64,000 bases of DNA, taken from the NCBI RefSeq assembly GCF_015074785.1, contig NZ_CP042464.1, positions 1,178,001 to 1,242,000 of the forward strand. Reading direction: 5' to 3'. A program made the translations under genes and the position numbers. This DNA is from Segatella copri (lineage in GTDB: Bacteria; Bacteroidota; Bacteroidia; Bacteroidales; Bacteroidaceae). Of the stretch, positions 15,533-25,511 are shown in pieces; within the stretch, counting starts at the first letter, position 1; each line of letters starts with the position of its first letter. Under the pieces are notes generated by a model that was not told the origin of the DNA, did no database searches, and worked only from the letters and a program-made list of their open reading frames with translations.

Positions 15533-18109
15533 ATGAACTTAGATAGAATAGAACAGCAGGCTGGTCATCTGCCAGCTTACCAGATAGCCGACTCTGTCAA
15601 TGAAGCATTGATGGAGTCGGCTAACCTTGTTATTACAGCTCCTCCAGGAGCCGGTAAATCAACCCTCCTCCCACTCACCATTTTGCGGGGCATGAGTGAT
15701 CAGGCACAGGAAGGCTTCATCCATAATCATCTTACAAGTCAGGGTAAGATTCTGATGCTCGAACCGCGCCGCCTGGCTGCTCGCCAGATAGCCGAACGGA
15801 TGGCGCAGATTCTGGGAGAACCCGTGGGCAAAACCATCGGCTATCGGGTAAGATTCGAAAGCAAGGTTTCGGATGAAACACACATCGAAGTCCTTACCGA
15901 GGGCATTCTCACCCGAATGCTGGTCAATGACGCTACACTCGAAGGCGTTTCGTGCCTCATCTTTGATGAGTTTCATGAGCGCAGCATCAACTCCGACCTG
16001 GCGTTAGCACTGGCCCGGCAGACACAGGAAATCATCCGCCCCGACCTGAAGCTCATTATCATGTCAGCAACAATCGATGCTTCTATCATCTGTCAGTCAC
16101 TTCAGGCTCCGCTTATCGAGAGTAAAGGCAGAATGTTTCCGATAGAAACCATTTATGCAGACCACGACATCGACAGATATCAGGTAGCGCAGGAAATGGC
16201 AGCCACTATCTGTCAGGCTTTCAGAAACCAGGAAGGTGACATTCTTGCCTTTCTGCCGGGACAAGGAGAAATCATGAAATGCGAAGAACTGCTTCGTTCT
16301 GTCTTATCTTCAACGGAAATCTATCCACTCTACGGCAACCTCTCGCCAGAAAAGCAGCGGCTCGCAATCGCTCCTTCCAAACCGGGTGAACGAAAAATCG
16401 TATTGGCCACTCCTATCGCCGAAACTTCTCTCACCATCGAAGGAGTAAGAATCGTTGTGGATTCCGGACTCTGCCGAAAACAGGTTTATGATGCCCGTAC
16501 AGGCTTGAGCCATCTCGAAACCGTTCGTATCAGTCAGGACATGGCTACGCAACGAAGGGGGCGTGCGGGCAGAATAACATCAGGCGTATGTTACCGGCTT
16601 TGGACACAGACCTCGGAACATCTGATGCCAGAACAACGGCTGCCCGAAATACTGGATGCAGATCTCTCTTCGATGGTTCTCGACATTGCTGCTTTCGGCG
16701 AAAACAAACCGGAACTGCTGCCTTGGCTCACCCATCCTCCCAAGGGCAACCTCGTATTGGCACAGCAACTTCTTATGTCGCTCAATGCCCTCACTCCTGA
16801 TCATGATACTCACGCTCTCAGTGGCAGCATCACCGCAGAAGGCAGCAGAATGGCACAACTTCCATGTCATCCGCACATTGCCAAGATGATGATCAGCAGC
16901 GATTCTCCGACGAGCCAAGCCCTTGCCTGCGACATTGCAGCTCTGCTGGAAGAGAAAGATCCGATGAGCGAAAATGAGGATTCAGACATGACGCTCCGCC
17001 TTTCTATCCTACGTTCCGCACGCTGCAAGAAGAATCTGGGACGTTGGAACCATATCGCTCAGATTGCCCAGGAATACAGGAAGATGCTGCACATCAGAGA
17101 AGACAACGAGCCAATTGATGCTGAGGAAGTGGGCCATCTCATCGCCCTAGCCTATCCTGAGCGCATCGCCCATGCCACCGACCATGCGGGCAACTTCAAG
17201 ATGTCGAATGGCAACACGATTTTCATCGACCCGTGCGACAGCATGGCAGCAAACGAATGGCTTGCCATCGCATCACTCAACCTCGCTTCAACCTCATCAT
17301 CCAGTTCTGGGCAGGGACGGAAAGGAAGGGTATTTCTCTCAGCCCCCGTCAACTGGAAGAACTTGCCGGCACAAACCTGCGAGAATATTTCATGGGACAG
17401 CAAAGCGCTGGCAGTAAAGATGCAACGGGAAACACGGATAGGAGCGCTCATCATAGACAGCAAGCCGATACAAAATGCCAACCGAGAGACAGTTTCAGAC
17501 ATTATCTGCGAAGCTGCCAGAAAAGACGGACTCAGCATGTTCGATTGGAACGAATCGGTTCATCGTCTGCAACAGCGCGTGGCGCAAGTAGCTGAGTGGC
17601 ATCCGGAACTGGAGATTCCCGATCTGTCAACAGAGCATCTCCTTTCAACTGCCCGAGAGTGGCTCCCATTCTACCTCGAAGAAGGTGGTAAGATGAAGAC
17701 TTCTGTTACTGAGCTGAAGAAACTCAACCTGTGCGAAATCCTTTGGAACATCCTTCCTTACGACCTTCAGCAGGAGATAGACCACCTTGCTCCCACCCAC
17801 ATCCGTGTGCCATCGGGCAGCAATATCCGCATCGATTACCGCCAGGGAACAGAAGCCCCGGTTCTGAGTGTGCGGCTTCAGGAGTGTTTCGGAATGACAT
17901 CAACACCAACTGTCGATGCTGGCAGACAGCCTCTTCTGCTTGAGTTGTTATCTCCCGGCTTCAAGCCCGTTCAGCTTACTCAGGATCTCGCAAGTTTTTG
18001 GCAAGGCACTTATTTCGAAGTCCGCAAGGAACTGAAGCGCCGATACCCTAAGCATTACTGGCCGGAGAATCCGTTAGAGAGTCAGGCCGTGAGAGGTGTC
18101 AAACGATGA
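15533..18109 (+). CDS. hrpB: ATP-dependent helicase HrpB
   Basis: An 858-residue DExH helicase. Motif I is APPGAGKST, motif II DEFH (IFDEFHERS), motif III SAT (IMSATID) and motif VI QRRGRAGR. The HA2 winged-helix part follows, then the HrpB-specific C-terminal domain ending with RYPKHYWPENP. HrpB-type proteins are widespread, probably act on RNA and have no agreed substrate. Length matches the family. It stands alone between the glycosyltransferase-like gene and the accessory island and marks the last recognisable housekeeping gene on the left side of the island. Confidence 0.92.
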   Translation: MNLDRIEQQAGHLPAYQIADSVNEALMESANLVITAPPGAGKSTLLPLTILRGMSDQAQEGFIHNHLTSQGKILMLEPRRLAARQIAERMAQILGEPVGKTIGYRVRFESKVSDETHIEVLTEGILTRMLVNDATLEGVSCLIFDEFHERSINSDLALALARQTQEIIRPDLKLIIMSATIDASIICQSLQAPLIESKGRMFPIETIYADHDIDRYQVAQEMAATICQAFRNQEGDILAFLPGQGEIMKCEELLRSVLSSTEIYPLYGNLSPEKQRLAIAPSKPGERKIVLATPIAETSLTIEGVRIVVDSGLCRKQVYDARTGLSHLETVRISQDMATQRRGRAGRITSGVCYRLWTQTSEHLMPEQRLPEILDADLSSMVLDIAAFGENKPELLPWLTHPPKGNLVLAQQLLMSLNALTPDHDTHALSGSITAEGSRMAQLPCHPHIAKMMISSDSPTSQALACDIAALLEEKDPMSENEDSDMTLRLSILRSARCKKNLGRWNHIAQIAQEYRKMLHIREDNEPIDAEEVGHLIALAYPERIAHATDHAGNFKMSNGNTIFIDPCDSMAANEWLAIASLNLASTSSSSSGQGRKGRVFLSAPVNWKNLPAQTCENISWDSKALAVKMQRETRIGALIIDSKPIQNANRETVSDIICEAARKDGLSMFDWNESVHRLQQRVAQVAEWHPELEIPDLSTEHLLSTAREWLPFYLEEGGKMKTSVTELKKLNLCEILWNILPYDLQQEIDHLAPTHIRVPSGSNIRIDYRQGTEAPVLSVRLQECFGMTSTPTVDAGRQPLLLELLSPGFKPVQLTQDLASFWQGTYFEVRKELKRRYPKHYWPENPLESQAVRGVKR

Positions 18110-18219
18110 TAAGAAGATGTTTGAACCCGTCAATGTAGCATAGCCTGCCAGCTTACACTCCTTAGACTCCGAGAAACTGAAAAAGTTAAAACAAAACGTT
18201 GAAAAAAATCCTCTCATCG

Positions 18220-18250
18220 TTGGCTTTGTCAAATAAAAATAGTACCTTTG
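18220..18250 (+). promoter_or_regulatory. Promoter of the AAA/nuclease gene
   Basis: TTGG (18220-18223 region), 19 bases, TACCTTTG at 18243-18250. The predicted transcript starts downstream of the in-frame codon at 18248, so translation starts at ATG 18278. Confidence 0.75.
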
Positions 18251-18277
18251 CAGCATCTTATTAATAATCATAGAGCT

Positions 18278-20050
18278 ATGGTAGTAAAAGAAAGAAGAAA
18301 GCGAATCTATCGCAAGCGCATACCATACGGTATGCAAAACTTTGAGGATGTGATAAAAGATGATTGTTACTATGTTGACAAAACACCTTTTATCGAGGAT
18401 ATAGAAGAGGCTAACAAATACTTCTTCTACATTAGGCCTCGCCGTTTTGGCAAGACCCTTACCCTCTCCATGCTCGAAAATTACTATGATGTCAATAAGA
18501 AAGATGCCTTCGAGGACATTTTTGGCAAACTGTATATTGGACAAAATCCTACGCCTGAGCGCAACCAGTATTTGGTTCTTCATCTTAACTTTGCCCAAAT
18601 AGTTGGCGGTTTGGACGATTATCAGCAGGGCATGGACAATTATTGCAGTATCCGTTTCAACCTTTTCGTAGATCTTTACTCTCACCTATTGCCCGAAGGT
18701 ACTAAGGAAGGCTTAAATCAACAGAAAGATGCAGTTTCACAGTTGAGCTATCTTGACGGACAATGCCAAAAGACCAATCAGAAGATTTACCTCTTCATTG
18801 ATGAATATGATCATTTCACCAATCAGATACTTGCCAACCAAGCGCATGAAGGCAACTATCGTCAGCAAACCCATGGTGAGGGGTATCTGCGTAAGTTCTT
18901 TGATACCATCAAGGGTGCATCAGTCACAAGCCTGGGGCGTATCTTCGTGACGGGTGTCAGTCCTGTTACGATGGATGACCTGACAAGTGGTTTCAACATC
19001 GGAACCAACTATTCATTACATCCTCAGTTTAATGAGATGACAGGATTCACGGAAGAGGAAGTGCGTGAGATGTTGGAGTATTATTCCAGCGTGCTGCCTT
19101 TCAATCATACTGTAGATGAACTCATTAAAGAGATGAAACCTTGGTATGACAATTATTGCTTTTCTATCAAAAGATATGGCAAGACCACAATGTATAATTC
19201 TGTGATGGTGCTCAATTTCTTGGACAACTACATCCACAATGATTATGACATTCCTGATTCCATGATAGAAAGTAACATCCGTATCGACTATGACAAGATA
19301 CGCATGCTCATCCGTCATGACAAGGAGTTTGCCCATGATGCCAGCATCATCCAGCAGTTGGTAACCAAGGGATATGTAACAGGCAAGTTGGTGGAGCACT
19401 TCCCTGCTGAGCGCATCAATGACCCAGATAATTTTGTAAGCCTGCTTTTCTATTTCGGTATGTTAACGATAGACGGAACCAGTGATGGTGACACTAAGTT
19501 TATCATTCCTAATGAAGTGGTGCGAGACCAAATGTATACTTATCTACTAAACACATACGAGGAAAACGACTTGACATACGACACCTACGGAAAAGGCAAA
19601 TTGGAGAGTCGATTGGCTTATCATGGCGACTACAAAGCATACTTTGACTTTATCGCAGACAGTTTGAAGCGTTATTCTTCTCAGCGAGACAAGCAGAAGG
19701 GAGAGGCATTCGTGCATGGCTTTACCCTGGCAATGACATCCCAGAATCGCTTCTACCGTCCTATCTCAGAGTTGGATAATGATGGTGGTTATGCCGACAT
19801 CTTCCTTTGTCCGTTATGTGACATCTATAAGGACATGGTAGACTCGTACATCATCGAATTGAAATATTGCAAGTCCAGCACCACCGACGAGCAGGTGAAG
19901 CAACTCTTCAAGGATGCCTCAGCGCAAATATGCCGATATGCCGATAGCGACATCGTGAGGGAATCCGTCAAGACCACCACGCTCCATAAACTCGTTGTGA
20001 TATATCGAGGAGCCGAGATGGTAGCATGTGATGAAGCCAATGAGCAATAA
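18278..20050 (+). CDS. AAA-ATPase-like / PD-(D/E)XK nuclease family protein (DUF1703 type)
   Basis: A 590-residue protein from ATG 18278. The N-terminal AAA-ATPase-like domain has a Walker A-type RPRRFGKTLTLS at about 53-64 and Walker B-like IYLFIDEYDHF. The C-terminal domain has a PD-(D/E)XK core: GGYADIFLCP and, one strand later, SYIIELKYCK (the ExK). This family is multi-copy in Prevotella and Bacteroides genomes and is of unproven function; a mobile or defence-like role is often suggested because of the nuclease fold. It has its own promoter and sits at the left edge of the island, ending with a small hairpin at 20056. Confidence 0.85.
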   Translation: MVVKERRKRIYRKRIPYGMQNFEDVIKDDCYYVDKTPFIEDIEEANKYFFYIRPRRFGKTLTLSMLENYYDVNKKDAFEDIFGKLYIGQNPTPERNQYLVLHLNFAQIVGGLDDYQQGMDNYCSIRFNLFVDLYSHLLPEGTKEGLNQQKDAVSQLSYLDGQCQKTNQKIYLFIDEYDHFTNQILANQAHEGNYRQQTHGEGYLRKFFDTIKGASVTSLGRIFVTGVSPVTMDDLTSGFNIGTNYSLHPQFNEMTGFTEEEVREMLEYYSSVLPFNHTVDELIKEMKPWYDNYCFSIKRYGKTTMYNSVMVLNFLDNYIHNDYDIPDSMIESNIRIDYDKIRMLIRHDKEFAHDASIIQQLVTKGYVTGKLVEHFPAERINDPDNFVSLLFYFGMLTIDGTSDGDTKFIIPNEVVRDQMYTYLLNTYEENDLTYDTYGKGKLESRLAYHGDYKAYFDFIADSLKRYSSQRDKQKGEAFVHGFTLAMTSQNRFYRPISELDNDGGYADIFLCPLCDIYKDMVDSYIIELKYCKSSTTDEQVKQLFKDASAQICRYADSDIVRESVKTTTLHKLVVIYRGAEMVACDEANEQ

Positions 20051-20055
20051 AAACA

Positions 20056-20079
20056 TTCCCCGAAATCTGAATCGGGGAA
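20056..20079 (+). terminator. Hairpin after the AAA/nuclease gene
   Basis: TTCCCCGA/TCGGGGAA is an 8-bp stem with an 8-base loop. There is no long T run, so terminator activity is uncertain. Confidence 0.5.
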
Positions 20080-20089
20080 CACATAGGTA

Positions 20090-20118
20090 GCAGCCCTCGC
20101 TCTCCGAGCGTGGGCTGC
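20090..20118 (-). terminator. GC-rich hairpin downstream of the DUF5675 gene
   Basis: GCAGCCC/GGGCTGC encloses CGCTC/GAGCG, about 12 bp of near-continuous stem. It lies 38 bases past the DUF5675 stop. It lacks a U tract on either strand. Confidence 0.5.
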
Positions 20119-20155
20119 ATTAGAGGCAATGCCGCCGCTCGGAGAACTTCGGCTA

Positions 20156-20716
20156 CTAGATGATGGTGATCCAGATGCTCTCGCCTCGGTCTCTCGCCGC
20201 CGTGATGGCATTGACGAGGCGATGCAGCCAGATGCGGGAGTTTACCACCATGCCTCGGAGTTTGTTTTCGCCCGGCAGGATGCAGCCCTGCGTATCATCG
20301 GGGTAGTTGCCGGCATGGATGCGGATGCCCTCAAAGCCAGGAACGCCCTGCAGCAGGGGCAGCCACTGCTTGAATCTCGGCGACTTGGTGATGAGCAGCG
20401 GATAGGTGCCCTCGGGTATGGCAGTCTTGCCCTTCATCTTCTGCGCCTTCTTCTCCGACACTCGCCCCAGGCGCACATTCTCCTCTTGGGGCAACAGGGT
20501 GATGCCCAGCAGGTTGCGCCACGTAGGCTCCAGGGTATCGCAGAAGTAGTGCTCCCCGTCCAGCTTGCCCACATCTACCACATGGCAGAAGCTGCGCTTC
20601 TGGTCCTTATTGAGCGTATAGTTCACCTTGCGCTCCACCTCCTCGTCCTTCAGGATATACATACGCCCTATGGTGTAAGTATTCTGCTTAGCTATTCTTT
20701 TGAGTACGATTTCCAT
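20156..20716 (-). CDS. DUF5675 family protein
   Basis: A 186-residue soluble protein resembling DUF5675. The diagnostic stretch is [20 protein letters not shown] (about residues 133-152), where His and Cys in a HxG...GC arrangement recall L,D-transpeptidase-like or related catalytic centres; the upstream [19 protein letters not shown] is also typical. Its activity is not established. Such genes are common in phage and Bacteroidales islands near VirE/DUF3987 genes, often in the place of an amidase, so a cell-wall or lysis role is possible. It lies 8 bases downstream of the DUF3987 gene and is probably cotranscribed. Confidence 0.7.
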   Translation of the reverse strand: MEIVLKRIAKQNTYTIGRMYILKDEEVERKVNYTLNKDQKRSFCHVVDVGKLDGEHYFCDTLEPTWRNLLGITLLPQEENVRLGRVSEKKAQKMKGKTAIPEGTYPLLITKSPRFKQWLPLLQGVPGFEGIRIHAGNYPDDTQGCILPGENKLRGMVVNSRIWLHRLVNAITAARDRGESIWITII

Positions 20717-20724
20717 AATTGTTT

Positions 20725-23220
20725 CTATTTAGATTCATTTTTGAGAAAACATAGCTTGCGATAAAAACTGTAATTACCGTAATTGTAATTGCTATGGCTG
20801 TTATCAGCTTTGTCATTACCAGCATGAACGCCTTGTTCGCCTGCCTCCACTTTCACGATATACTTTCTGAACACCCAGGTGGCTATCATCCGTCGGGTGC
20901 CCTTGGTATCCAGCCCCAAGTCGCTTCTCAACTGCTCAGCCTGCTGATAAGAGAACTCATTTGGCAGAAGTTGCAGCATATTGGAAGGCCCTCTTTTGCT
21001 CGACTTCACTCCCTCCTGCTCCGACTTCACGATAGCATCTCGGAAGAATCTCATCTTGCAGTACAGGTCATACTGCTCGCTCCAGCGCACAAACTCCTCT
21101 ATCTCGGATTCCCATTGGCAACCATTCGCCACATAGAGCACGCAAGCCTTCAGATAGGCAATGACATTGGCTCTGAACGAGAGGTTCTCGTAAACCCTGT
21201 CTTGGCTCATACGGGCAAAGTCGGCATTCTCCTCTTTCAGCTTCTGTGCCAAAGCGAAAGCCTCAGGGCAATTGATAGTACCAGAAGCCATGTTAAGATG
21301 CTCGATATAGGGTTTTAAGTTCTCTCTGAATGTGTCATCGTATGTGCCATAGACAGGCATCTCGGCTCCTATCTCACGCTCTGGGATAGTACAGAAGTTG
21401 ATTCTAGAGATAGGACCATCGGTCAATACCTTGGAGAAATATCGGATACCCTTGTTGATGGTGGTCGAGGCATTCCAGTTAAATCGGATGGTTACTCGCT
21501 CCGTAACACTCTGCGTACCCACTCGGGTTTGTCCATATTGATTACCAGGGTCGAAGGCGAGGCACATGATACGAAACTGCTGGTTGCCAATGCCCCTTAG
21601 GTTATCAAACTGGTCTATCTCGTTGAGAGCAGTATAGAGGAAATGCTCCTGCGCCTCGGCGGTACGCATCACGAAGGCAGGGTTGGTCATATCGGCGTCT
21701 ATCTCCTGGATCACGAGGTTTTCAGGTCGCTTACGCTTATCCTTGTTAGCACCTTTTCTTGTCACCTCATCCTTCCACTCCTTCTCTCGTTTCAGGTTAT
21801 CTTTGTCTCGTTTTCTGATGTCTTCCATAATCAGGTTGATAGGCATCTGCACGCAGTTCTTTCCTGCGCCCGTACCAGCTAAGAGACAACACATTAGCGT
21901 AGCCTCATGCTCCACATTGTCGATGTAATTAAAATAGGTGCGGCAGAGGTGGGTGGCTAGCGGAGGAAAGATGGCATGGGCTACGGCAGGCTTATAGACA
22001 TCCGGTGTCTGAGACACGAGGAGCTCCACGAGCTTAGGCAGCTTCTTCGGCATCTCGGGCGGAGCGGGGTAATCATCTTCGGAACTTTGAACATTGAGGT
22101 TTGAACTTTGAACTGTTTGATTACCTGCACTTGCGCCTTGAATTCTTAATTCTTCATTATTAATTCTTAATTGATTAGCCTGAGTCTCTGCTTGCGCATT
22201 GATGCGGATCACATCTCTAGAGAATGGCTTCGAACTGTCTCCATATTTCTCATAGAAGTCATGGATCAGCTGCTGGCAGTCACGCTCTTGGGCAAAGCTA
22301 GGCATCTTCACTGCCACCACTCTTCTCAGTTCTTCCTCACTCATCACCCTGCTCGCTCCTGCGCTCATAATGGCTAGCAATGAGGAGTGGCGAGAGCCCT
22401 CGGTATCGATATTCACATTCTTCAGTCCAGCTGACTCCGTGAAGAGGTCGAAGGCTATCAGGCTCTTCTCGCTGGCGGTACCAGAGGTTGGTAATCCGTC
22501 AGGAATCTGATGAGCTCCAGCAGGGCTGAGATTACTTTGAACTTGGAAATTTGAACTTTGAACTTTATGATTACTATTAACTTTTAACTTTAAACTATCA
22601 ACAGCCTTGCCTCTGCCGTCGATGGTAAGCCCACGGTCCAGGTAGGCTTGTCTGCGCTTCTTCAGCTCTTCCTGTGGCAGCACCTCGTACCAGTGGGGCG
22701 AGCGATAGATTTCCGAGTCCTGATCCGTGATAAAGAGGATTCTCTCTGGGGTGAAGCAACTCTCATCGCAGGGCACGCCAAGTGCCTTACAATACGCTCT
22801 CTGCGTCTCCTCGATAGTCATACCTATCGGCATTCGGATGTCGATATGCAGCTTCTTTCTCGCCGAGTATTCCAGATGCAGTAGCATTCCCTTCCAGATG
22901 GAGTCGGAGCAATTCAGCTGCCTTGCCATTTCGATGGCGATACCCACCAGTTCCTTATCATCGATGTCGATGGTGGTCTGGAAGAGGAAGCTCGTAGGGT
23001 CAGCATCCTTCTGCGAGCGATGATTCTTGAGGAATCGGCTGTAGTGGCCGCAGCGGAAGGGCATCAGCCCCTTCAGTTTGTCACTGCCCCCACGTATCTG
23101 CTCCACCATATCGTGGAGCCAAGGCTGAGCTATCAGCTTGTCATATTCAGCCAGGGGCAGGCAGCTAGCGCTGCCCTTATTGCCCCCACGCTGAGGATTC
23201 ATTGCTATAAAGTGGTTCAT
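20725..23220 (-). CDS. BT4734/VirE N-terminal and DUF3987 domain protein
   Basis: An 831-residue protein. The N-terminal 200 residues match the BT4734/VirE-N domain ([43 protein letters not shown]). The central and C-terminal part is DUF3987, a P-loop helicase-like domain with an atypical Walker [13 protein letters not shown], having Asn where Ser or Thr is usual. The tail is a Tyr/Asn-rich repeat ([12 protein letters not shown]). These proteins are hallmarks of Bacteroidales mobile islands and may take part in element replication; function is unproven. Two segments (about residues 206-230 and 352-380) are translations of intergenic heptamer repeats, with no homology expected (see findings). 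Confidence 0.8.
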   Translation of the reverse strand: MNHFIAMNPQRGGNKGSASCLPLAEYDKLIAQPWLHDMVEQIRGGSDKLKGLMPFRCGHYSRFLKNHRSQKDADPTSFLFQTTIDIDDKELVGIAIEMARQLNCSDSIWKGMLLHLEYSARKKLHIDIRMPIGMTIEETQRAYCKALGVPCDESCFTPERILFITDQDSEIYRSPHWYEVLPQEELKKRRQAYLDRGLTIDGRGKAVDSLKLKVNSNHKVQSSNFQVQSNLSPAGAHQIPDGLPTSGTASEKSLIAFDLFTESAGLKNVNIDTEGSRHSSLLAIMSAGASRVMSEEELRRVVAVKMPSFAQERDCQQLIHDFYEKYGDSSKPFSRDVIRINAQAETQANQLRINNEELRIQGASAGNQTVQSSNLNVQSSEDDYPAPPEMPKKLPKLVELLVSQTPDVYKPAVAHAIFPPLATHLCRTYFNYIDNVEHEATLMCCLLAGTGAGKNCVQMPINLIMEDIRKRDKDNLKREKEWKDEVTRKGANKDKRKRPENLVIQEIDADMTNPAFVMRTAEAQEHFLYTALNEIDQFDNLRGIGNQQFRIMCLAFDPGNQYGQTRVGTQSVTERVTIRFNWNASTTINKGIRYFSKVLTDGPISRINFCTIPEREIGAEMPVYGTYDDTFRENLKPYIEHLNMASGTINCPEAFALAQKLKEENADFARMSQDRVYENLSFRANVIAYLKACVLYVANGCQWESEIEEFVRWSEQYDLYCKMRFFRDAIVKSEQEGVKSSKRGPSNMLQLLPNEFSYQQAEQLRSDLGLDTKGTRRMIATWVFRKYIVKVEAGEQGVHAGNDKADNSHSNYNYGNYSFYRKLCFLKNESK
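22081..22172 (-). repeat. Heptamer repeat inside the DUF3987 coding region, copy 1
   Basis: On the minus strand, ATTAAGAATTAATAATGAAG units are followed by a GTAATCAAACAGTTCAAAG segment. The stretch is read in frame as [12 protein letters not shown]...[13 protein letters not shown], low-complexity sequence unlike its flanks. Confidence 0.8.
22529..22602 (-). repeat. Heptamer repeat inside the DUF3987 coding region, copy 2
   Basis: On the minus strand it has AGTTTAAAGTTAAAAGTTAA followed by TAATCATAAAGTTCAAAG and further AGTTCAA units, the same composite layout as upstream of hisF. It is read as [20 protein letters not shown]. Confidence 0.85.
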
Positions 23221-23252
23221 GCTTAATTATACATTATTAATTATACATTATC
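23221..23252. repeat. Tandem AT-rich unit between two island genes
   Basis: Two copies of TTAATTATACATTAT lie in the 34-base gap between the DUF3987 gene and the upstream unknown gene. Confidence 0.7.
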
Positions 23253-23254
23253 TA

Positions 23255-23677
23255 TTACTCCTTATAGTCCTCCCACTCCACATTTTCCTTGAAGGGCTTG
23301 ATAGCCTTCACCATCTCCTGGTGCTCACCCTTGAGGCAGCGCAGAATCTCCGCCTTGCTCATGTCCTTGGAGAAGGCATAGTTCACCTGCACGGTTCGCT
23401 TGCTAGTGCGCACCACCCCGTGCTTGGTCTTGAGAATCTCCGTGAAGGGCTTCTCTCGCTTGCCCTGCATATAAGGCTTGAAGTCCACCCAGTCGCCTCG
23501 CCCATTCTCGCCACCCGAGAATATCATTCTGCCCCTGATCACTTGCGGCTTGTCACTGATTACCTCCGTCTCGTTCCATGGCGCCTTGCGCACTGATACG
23601 TTACCATTCTCCTCGGTGATCACAGCACCGTCCACCTTTACTGCATTGAGCAGCTTCTTGCTAGTTGCTTTCTTCAT
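23255..23677 (-). CDS. Unrecognised island protein (140 aa)
   Basis: A 140-residue basic protein that I do not recognise. The N-terminus is Lys-rich (MKKATSKKLLNAVKV). The middle is beta-strand-like with RGRMIFSGGENGRGDWVDF, and the tail is charged and helical, ending EWEDYKE. There is no signal peptide, membrane helix or catalytic motif. It lies 34 bases upstream of the DUF3987 gene on the same strand, so it is probably part of the same transcription unit, which begins at the promoter near 24245. By position a DNA- or RNA-binding accessory protein of the island is conceivable, but this is guesswork. Confidence 0.65.
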   Translation of the reverse strand: MKKATSKKLLNAVKVDGAVITEENGNVSVRKAPWNETEVISDKPQVIRGRMIFSGGENGRGDWVDFKPYMQGKREKPFTEILKTKHGVVRTSKRTVQVNYAFSKDMSKAEILRCLKGEHQEMVKAIKPFKENVEWEDYKE

Positions 23678-23714
23678 AACTTTGTAAAAATAATAATAGG
23701 TTATTAATGTCTCT

Positions 23715-24164
23715 TTAACTTAAAATAAAAATCGGGAACACCTGATGGTTCACCTTCATCACGTCGTCATAGAAGTGGAGGTCAAACTTCTTGTCCGTTC
23801 TCTCCATGACGGGCGGCACATCCAGCTCATACTTCTTGCGCTTCACCTCGTCCTGGAAGTCAGCCACCAGCTTCTTCCCTACCCACTCCATGGCTTTCTT
23901 GCCCTTCCGGCCCACGTCGCAAGCCAAGTCCTGAAGCATTCTCACGTCGCACATCGGAGCCGACACCATGCCGCCCTCCTGTAGCTTCAGGTCAAACCAG
24001 TGGAGCGTGCCCTGGGATGCCATCACTCTCGCCACCACTCGTTCGGGCTTCAGCCCAAACATGTCCACCACGTCGTTCACCAGGAAGAGCACCACTCCCT
24101 TCTCATTCACTGCGCCTCTCATATCCCCGAATATCGGGTGCTGCGCCATCAGTCTTGTAAACAT
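23715..24164 (-). CDS. Unrecognised island protein, possibly an antirepressor-like fold
   Basis: From ATG 24164 the product is 149 residues (MFTRLMAQ...). An in-frame GTG at 24224 would add 20 residues, but it would leave a leader of only about 15 bases and those residues look non-coding. The segment MRGAVNEKGVVLFLVNDVVDMFGL loosely resembles the N-terminus of BRO/antirepressor-like proteins of phages, which is a weak analogy only. The C-terminus is mixed (KKYELDVPPVMERTDKKFDL). It is the first gene after the promoter at 24245 and heads the run of island genes toward DUF3987 and DUF5675. Confidence 0.6.
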   Translation of the reverse strand: MFTRLMAQHPIFGDMRGAVNEKGVVLFLVNDVVDMFGLKPERVVARVMASQGTLHWFDLKLQEGGMVSAPMCDVRMLQDLACDVGRKGKKAMEWVGKKLVADFQDEVKRKKYELDVPPVMERTDKKFDLHFYDDVMKVNHQVFPIFILS

Positions 24165-24244
24165 ATTATATGTATTAAAAGATTGAGAACCCGCAATACG
24201 CAAAGTCCCCGCAACCAGACGCACTGTGCATCTGATTACGGGGG

Positions 24245-24252
24245 CAAAGGTA
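24245..24252 (-). promoter_or_regulatory. -7 element for the DUF3987-DUF5675 gene run
   Basis: TACCTTTG on the minus strand matches the Bacteroidota -7 consensus. No good -33 box is visible, so strength is uncertain. It is placed for transcription of the genes at 24164 down to 20156. Confidence 0.6.
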
Positions 24253-24326
24253 CTAAGAAGTAAAATGTTATCTTTATAACTGTTATATAATATTATACGA
24301 TTATATCAGCTATAAGTATCTGAACA

Positions 24327-24821
24327 TCAAGAGATATATTCCAATAAAATTCTTCGAATATTTTTTGCCTCATTACACCAGGCATTATAATTACTAAACT
24401 GTGATATGTTATTGCTCACCGATGCTTTAGCCACACCTTCGATATGCGAAGCATTCAAGAATAGGGCCTGAAAAGGTTTCCACATGATAGTATTGTTAGC
24501 AGGGTGCTTCACTCCCAGAATATCGGATACGATATACACCATATATCCATACTCAGCCTGCGTACGATCCCATACATACCAAGAGCCCTCAGTATGAATA
24601 TACTTATGTTCTGCCAGTGTTTTCCATATCAGGGCAGCCTTCTCAGTCTTGAGTCTGGGGTCCACCTTGATTTCCTGGTCTACTTTAAGATTTTGGGTAC
24701 CAGCAGCTGTATTCTGCAAAAAATCACTCACCTGCGCATTGCTACCAATGACTACAGAGCAATTCAGTATGGTTACTCCACCAGTCAGAATTGCCTGGGC
24801 AAAAATTTCTTCTAACGACAT
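24327..24821 (-). CDS. Unrecognised helical island protein (164 aa)
   Basis: A 164-residue protein of unknown family. The N-terminus is mildly hydrophobic (AQAILTGGVTILNCSVVIGS) but not a clear signal or membrane helix. The C-terminal 100 residues resemble small Bacteroides regulatory or helical proteins in layout: EKAALIWKTLAEHKYIHTEG, then MVYIVSDILGVKHPANNTIM, and NISQFSNYNAWCNEAKNIRR. The pattern vaguely recalls the C-terminal half of RteC-like conjugative-transposon regulators, but I cannot support that name. It is a single gene between two non-coding gaps in the island. Confidence 0.55.
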   Translation of the reverse strand: MSLEEIFAQAILTGGVTILNCSVVIGSNAQVSDFLQNTAAGTQNLKVDQEIKVDPRLKTEKAALIWKTLAEHKYIHTEGSWYVWDRTQAEYGYMVYIVSDILGVKHPANNTIMWKPFQALFLNASHIEGVAKASVSNNISQFSNYNAWCNEAKNIRRILLEYIS

Positions 24822-25021
24822 TTTCCTTTTCTTGTTAGAATGTTAATGATAAAGAACAAGTCACGTTTACCTATCGTTGGGGAAAGGACTTCTAGCAAAC
24901 GGTGTCCGAACACAACCTTGTTGCATACGGTAGTCTTTAAGGCAAATAATCTTCGCCCATTCTGATATGAACTTTCATTTTTACAAGAAAAATTTATTAA
25001 TTAATAGCATATTAGGTTGCG

Positions 25022-25459
25022 CTACCCTGGCAAACTCTCATTCTTCACCACTTGGCGCAAGTCTTTCTTCTTATATAAATCCTCCACGAAGCTAGCCATC
25101 ATGCCATATATCTTCTCATAACGCTCTTTCAGTTTGTTGATTTCATTCATCTCATCCTTCTTTTGTTGCTCCTTGTCTCTCCCCCATCTTACCTTACTTT
25201 CTCTGGCAGCCTCTTCTTTCATCAGGTAATAGCCTATGACATAACAAAACTTTCGGATGCTCTCAAAGGTAACAGATGTCTTCTTCTTTCTCAGCGCAGC
25301 GATAGTTTTAGGGTCTACACCAAACTCCATATGAATCTCCTTGGGGGTCATCATATCCTCATTCATCATCAAATCGAGCAGTGTTCCCACCTCCTCAATC
25401 ATATTTTCTCTCATGATTCTATCAGCATAAGAGTTGATGTAACTTCTACCTTTAGTCAT
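25022..25459 (-). CDS. Helix-turn-helix protein with a coiled-coil tail
   Basis: A 145-residue charged protein. Residues about 35-85 look like an XRE-type helix-turn-helix: MMTPKEIHMEFGVDPKTIAA, then LRKKKTSVTFESIRKFCYVI. The C-terminal half is strongly helical and charged (REKQQKKDE-like, EINKLKERYEKIYGMM), suggesting a coiled coil for dimerisation. This would suit an island or phage-type transcription regulator; targets are unknown. It has a consensus promoter immediately upstream (25481-25511) with a short leader. Confidence 0.7.
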   Translation of the reverse strand: MTKGRSYINSYADRIMRENMIEEVGTLLDLMMNEDMMTPKEIHMEFGVDPKTIAALRKKKTSVTFESIRKFCYVIGYYLMKEEAARESKVRWGRDKEQQKKDEMNEINKLKERYEKIYGMMASFVEDLYKKKDLRQVVKNESLPG

Positions 25460-25480
25460 AGCTTATTCCAATTTTTGCCT

Positions 25481-25511
25481 CAAAATTAGCTTTCTTATTT
25501 GGAATAAACAA
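25481..25511 (-). promoter_or_regulatory. Promoter of the helix-turn-helix gene
   Basis: On the minus strand TTGT (25508-25511), 19 bases, TAATTTTG (25481-25488). Confidence 0.75.

Noticed and set aside
24165..24224. GTG start at 24224 for the island gene ending at 23715
   Set aside because: It would add 20 residues of non-protein-like sequence and leave a leader of about 15 bases; ATG 24164 is preferred, though not proven.
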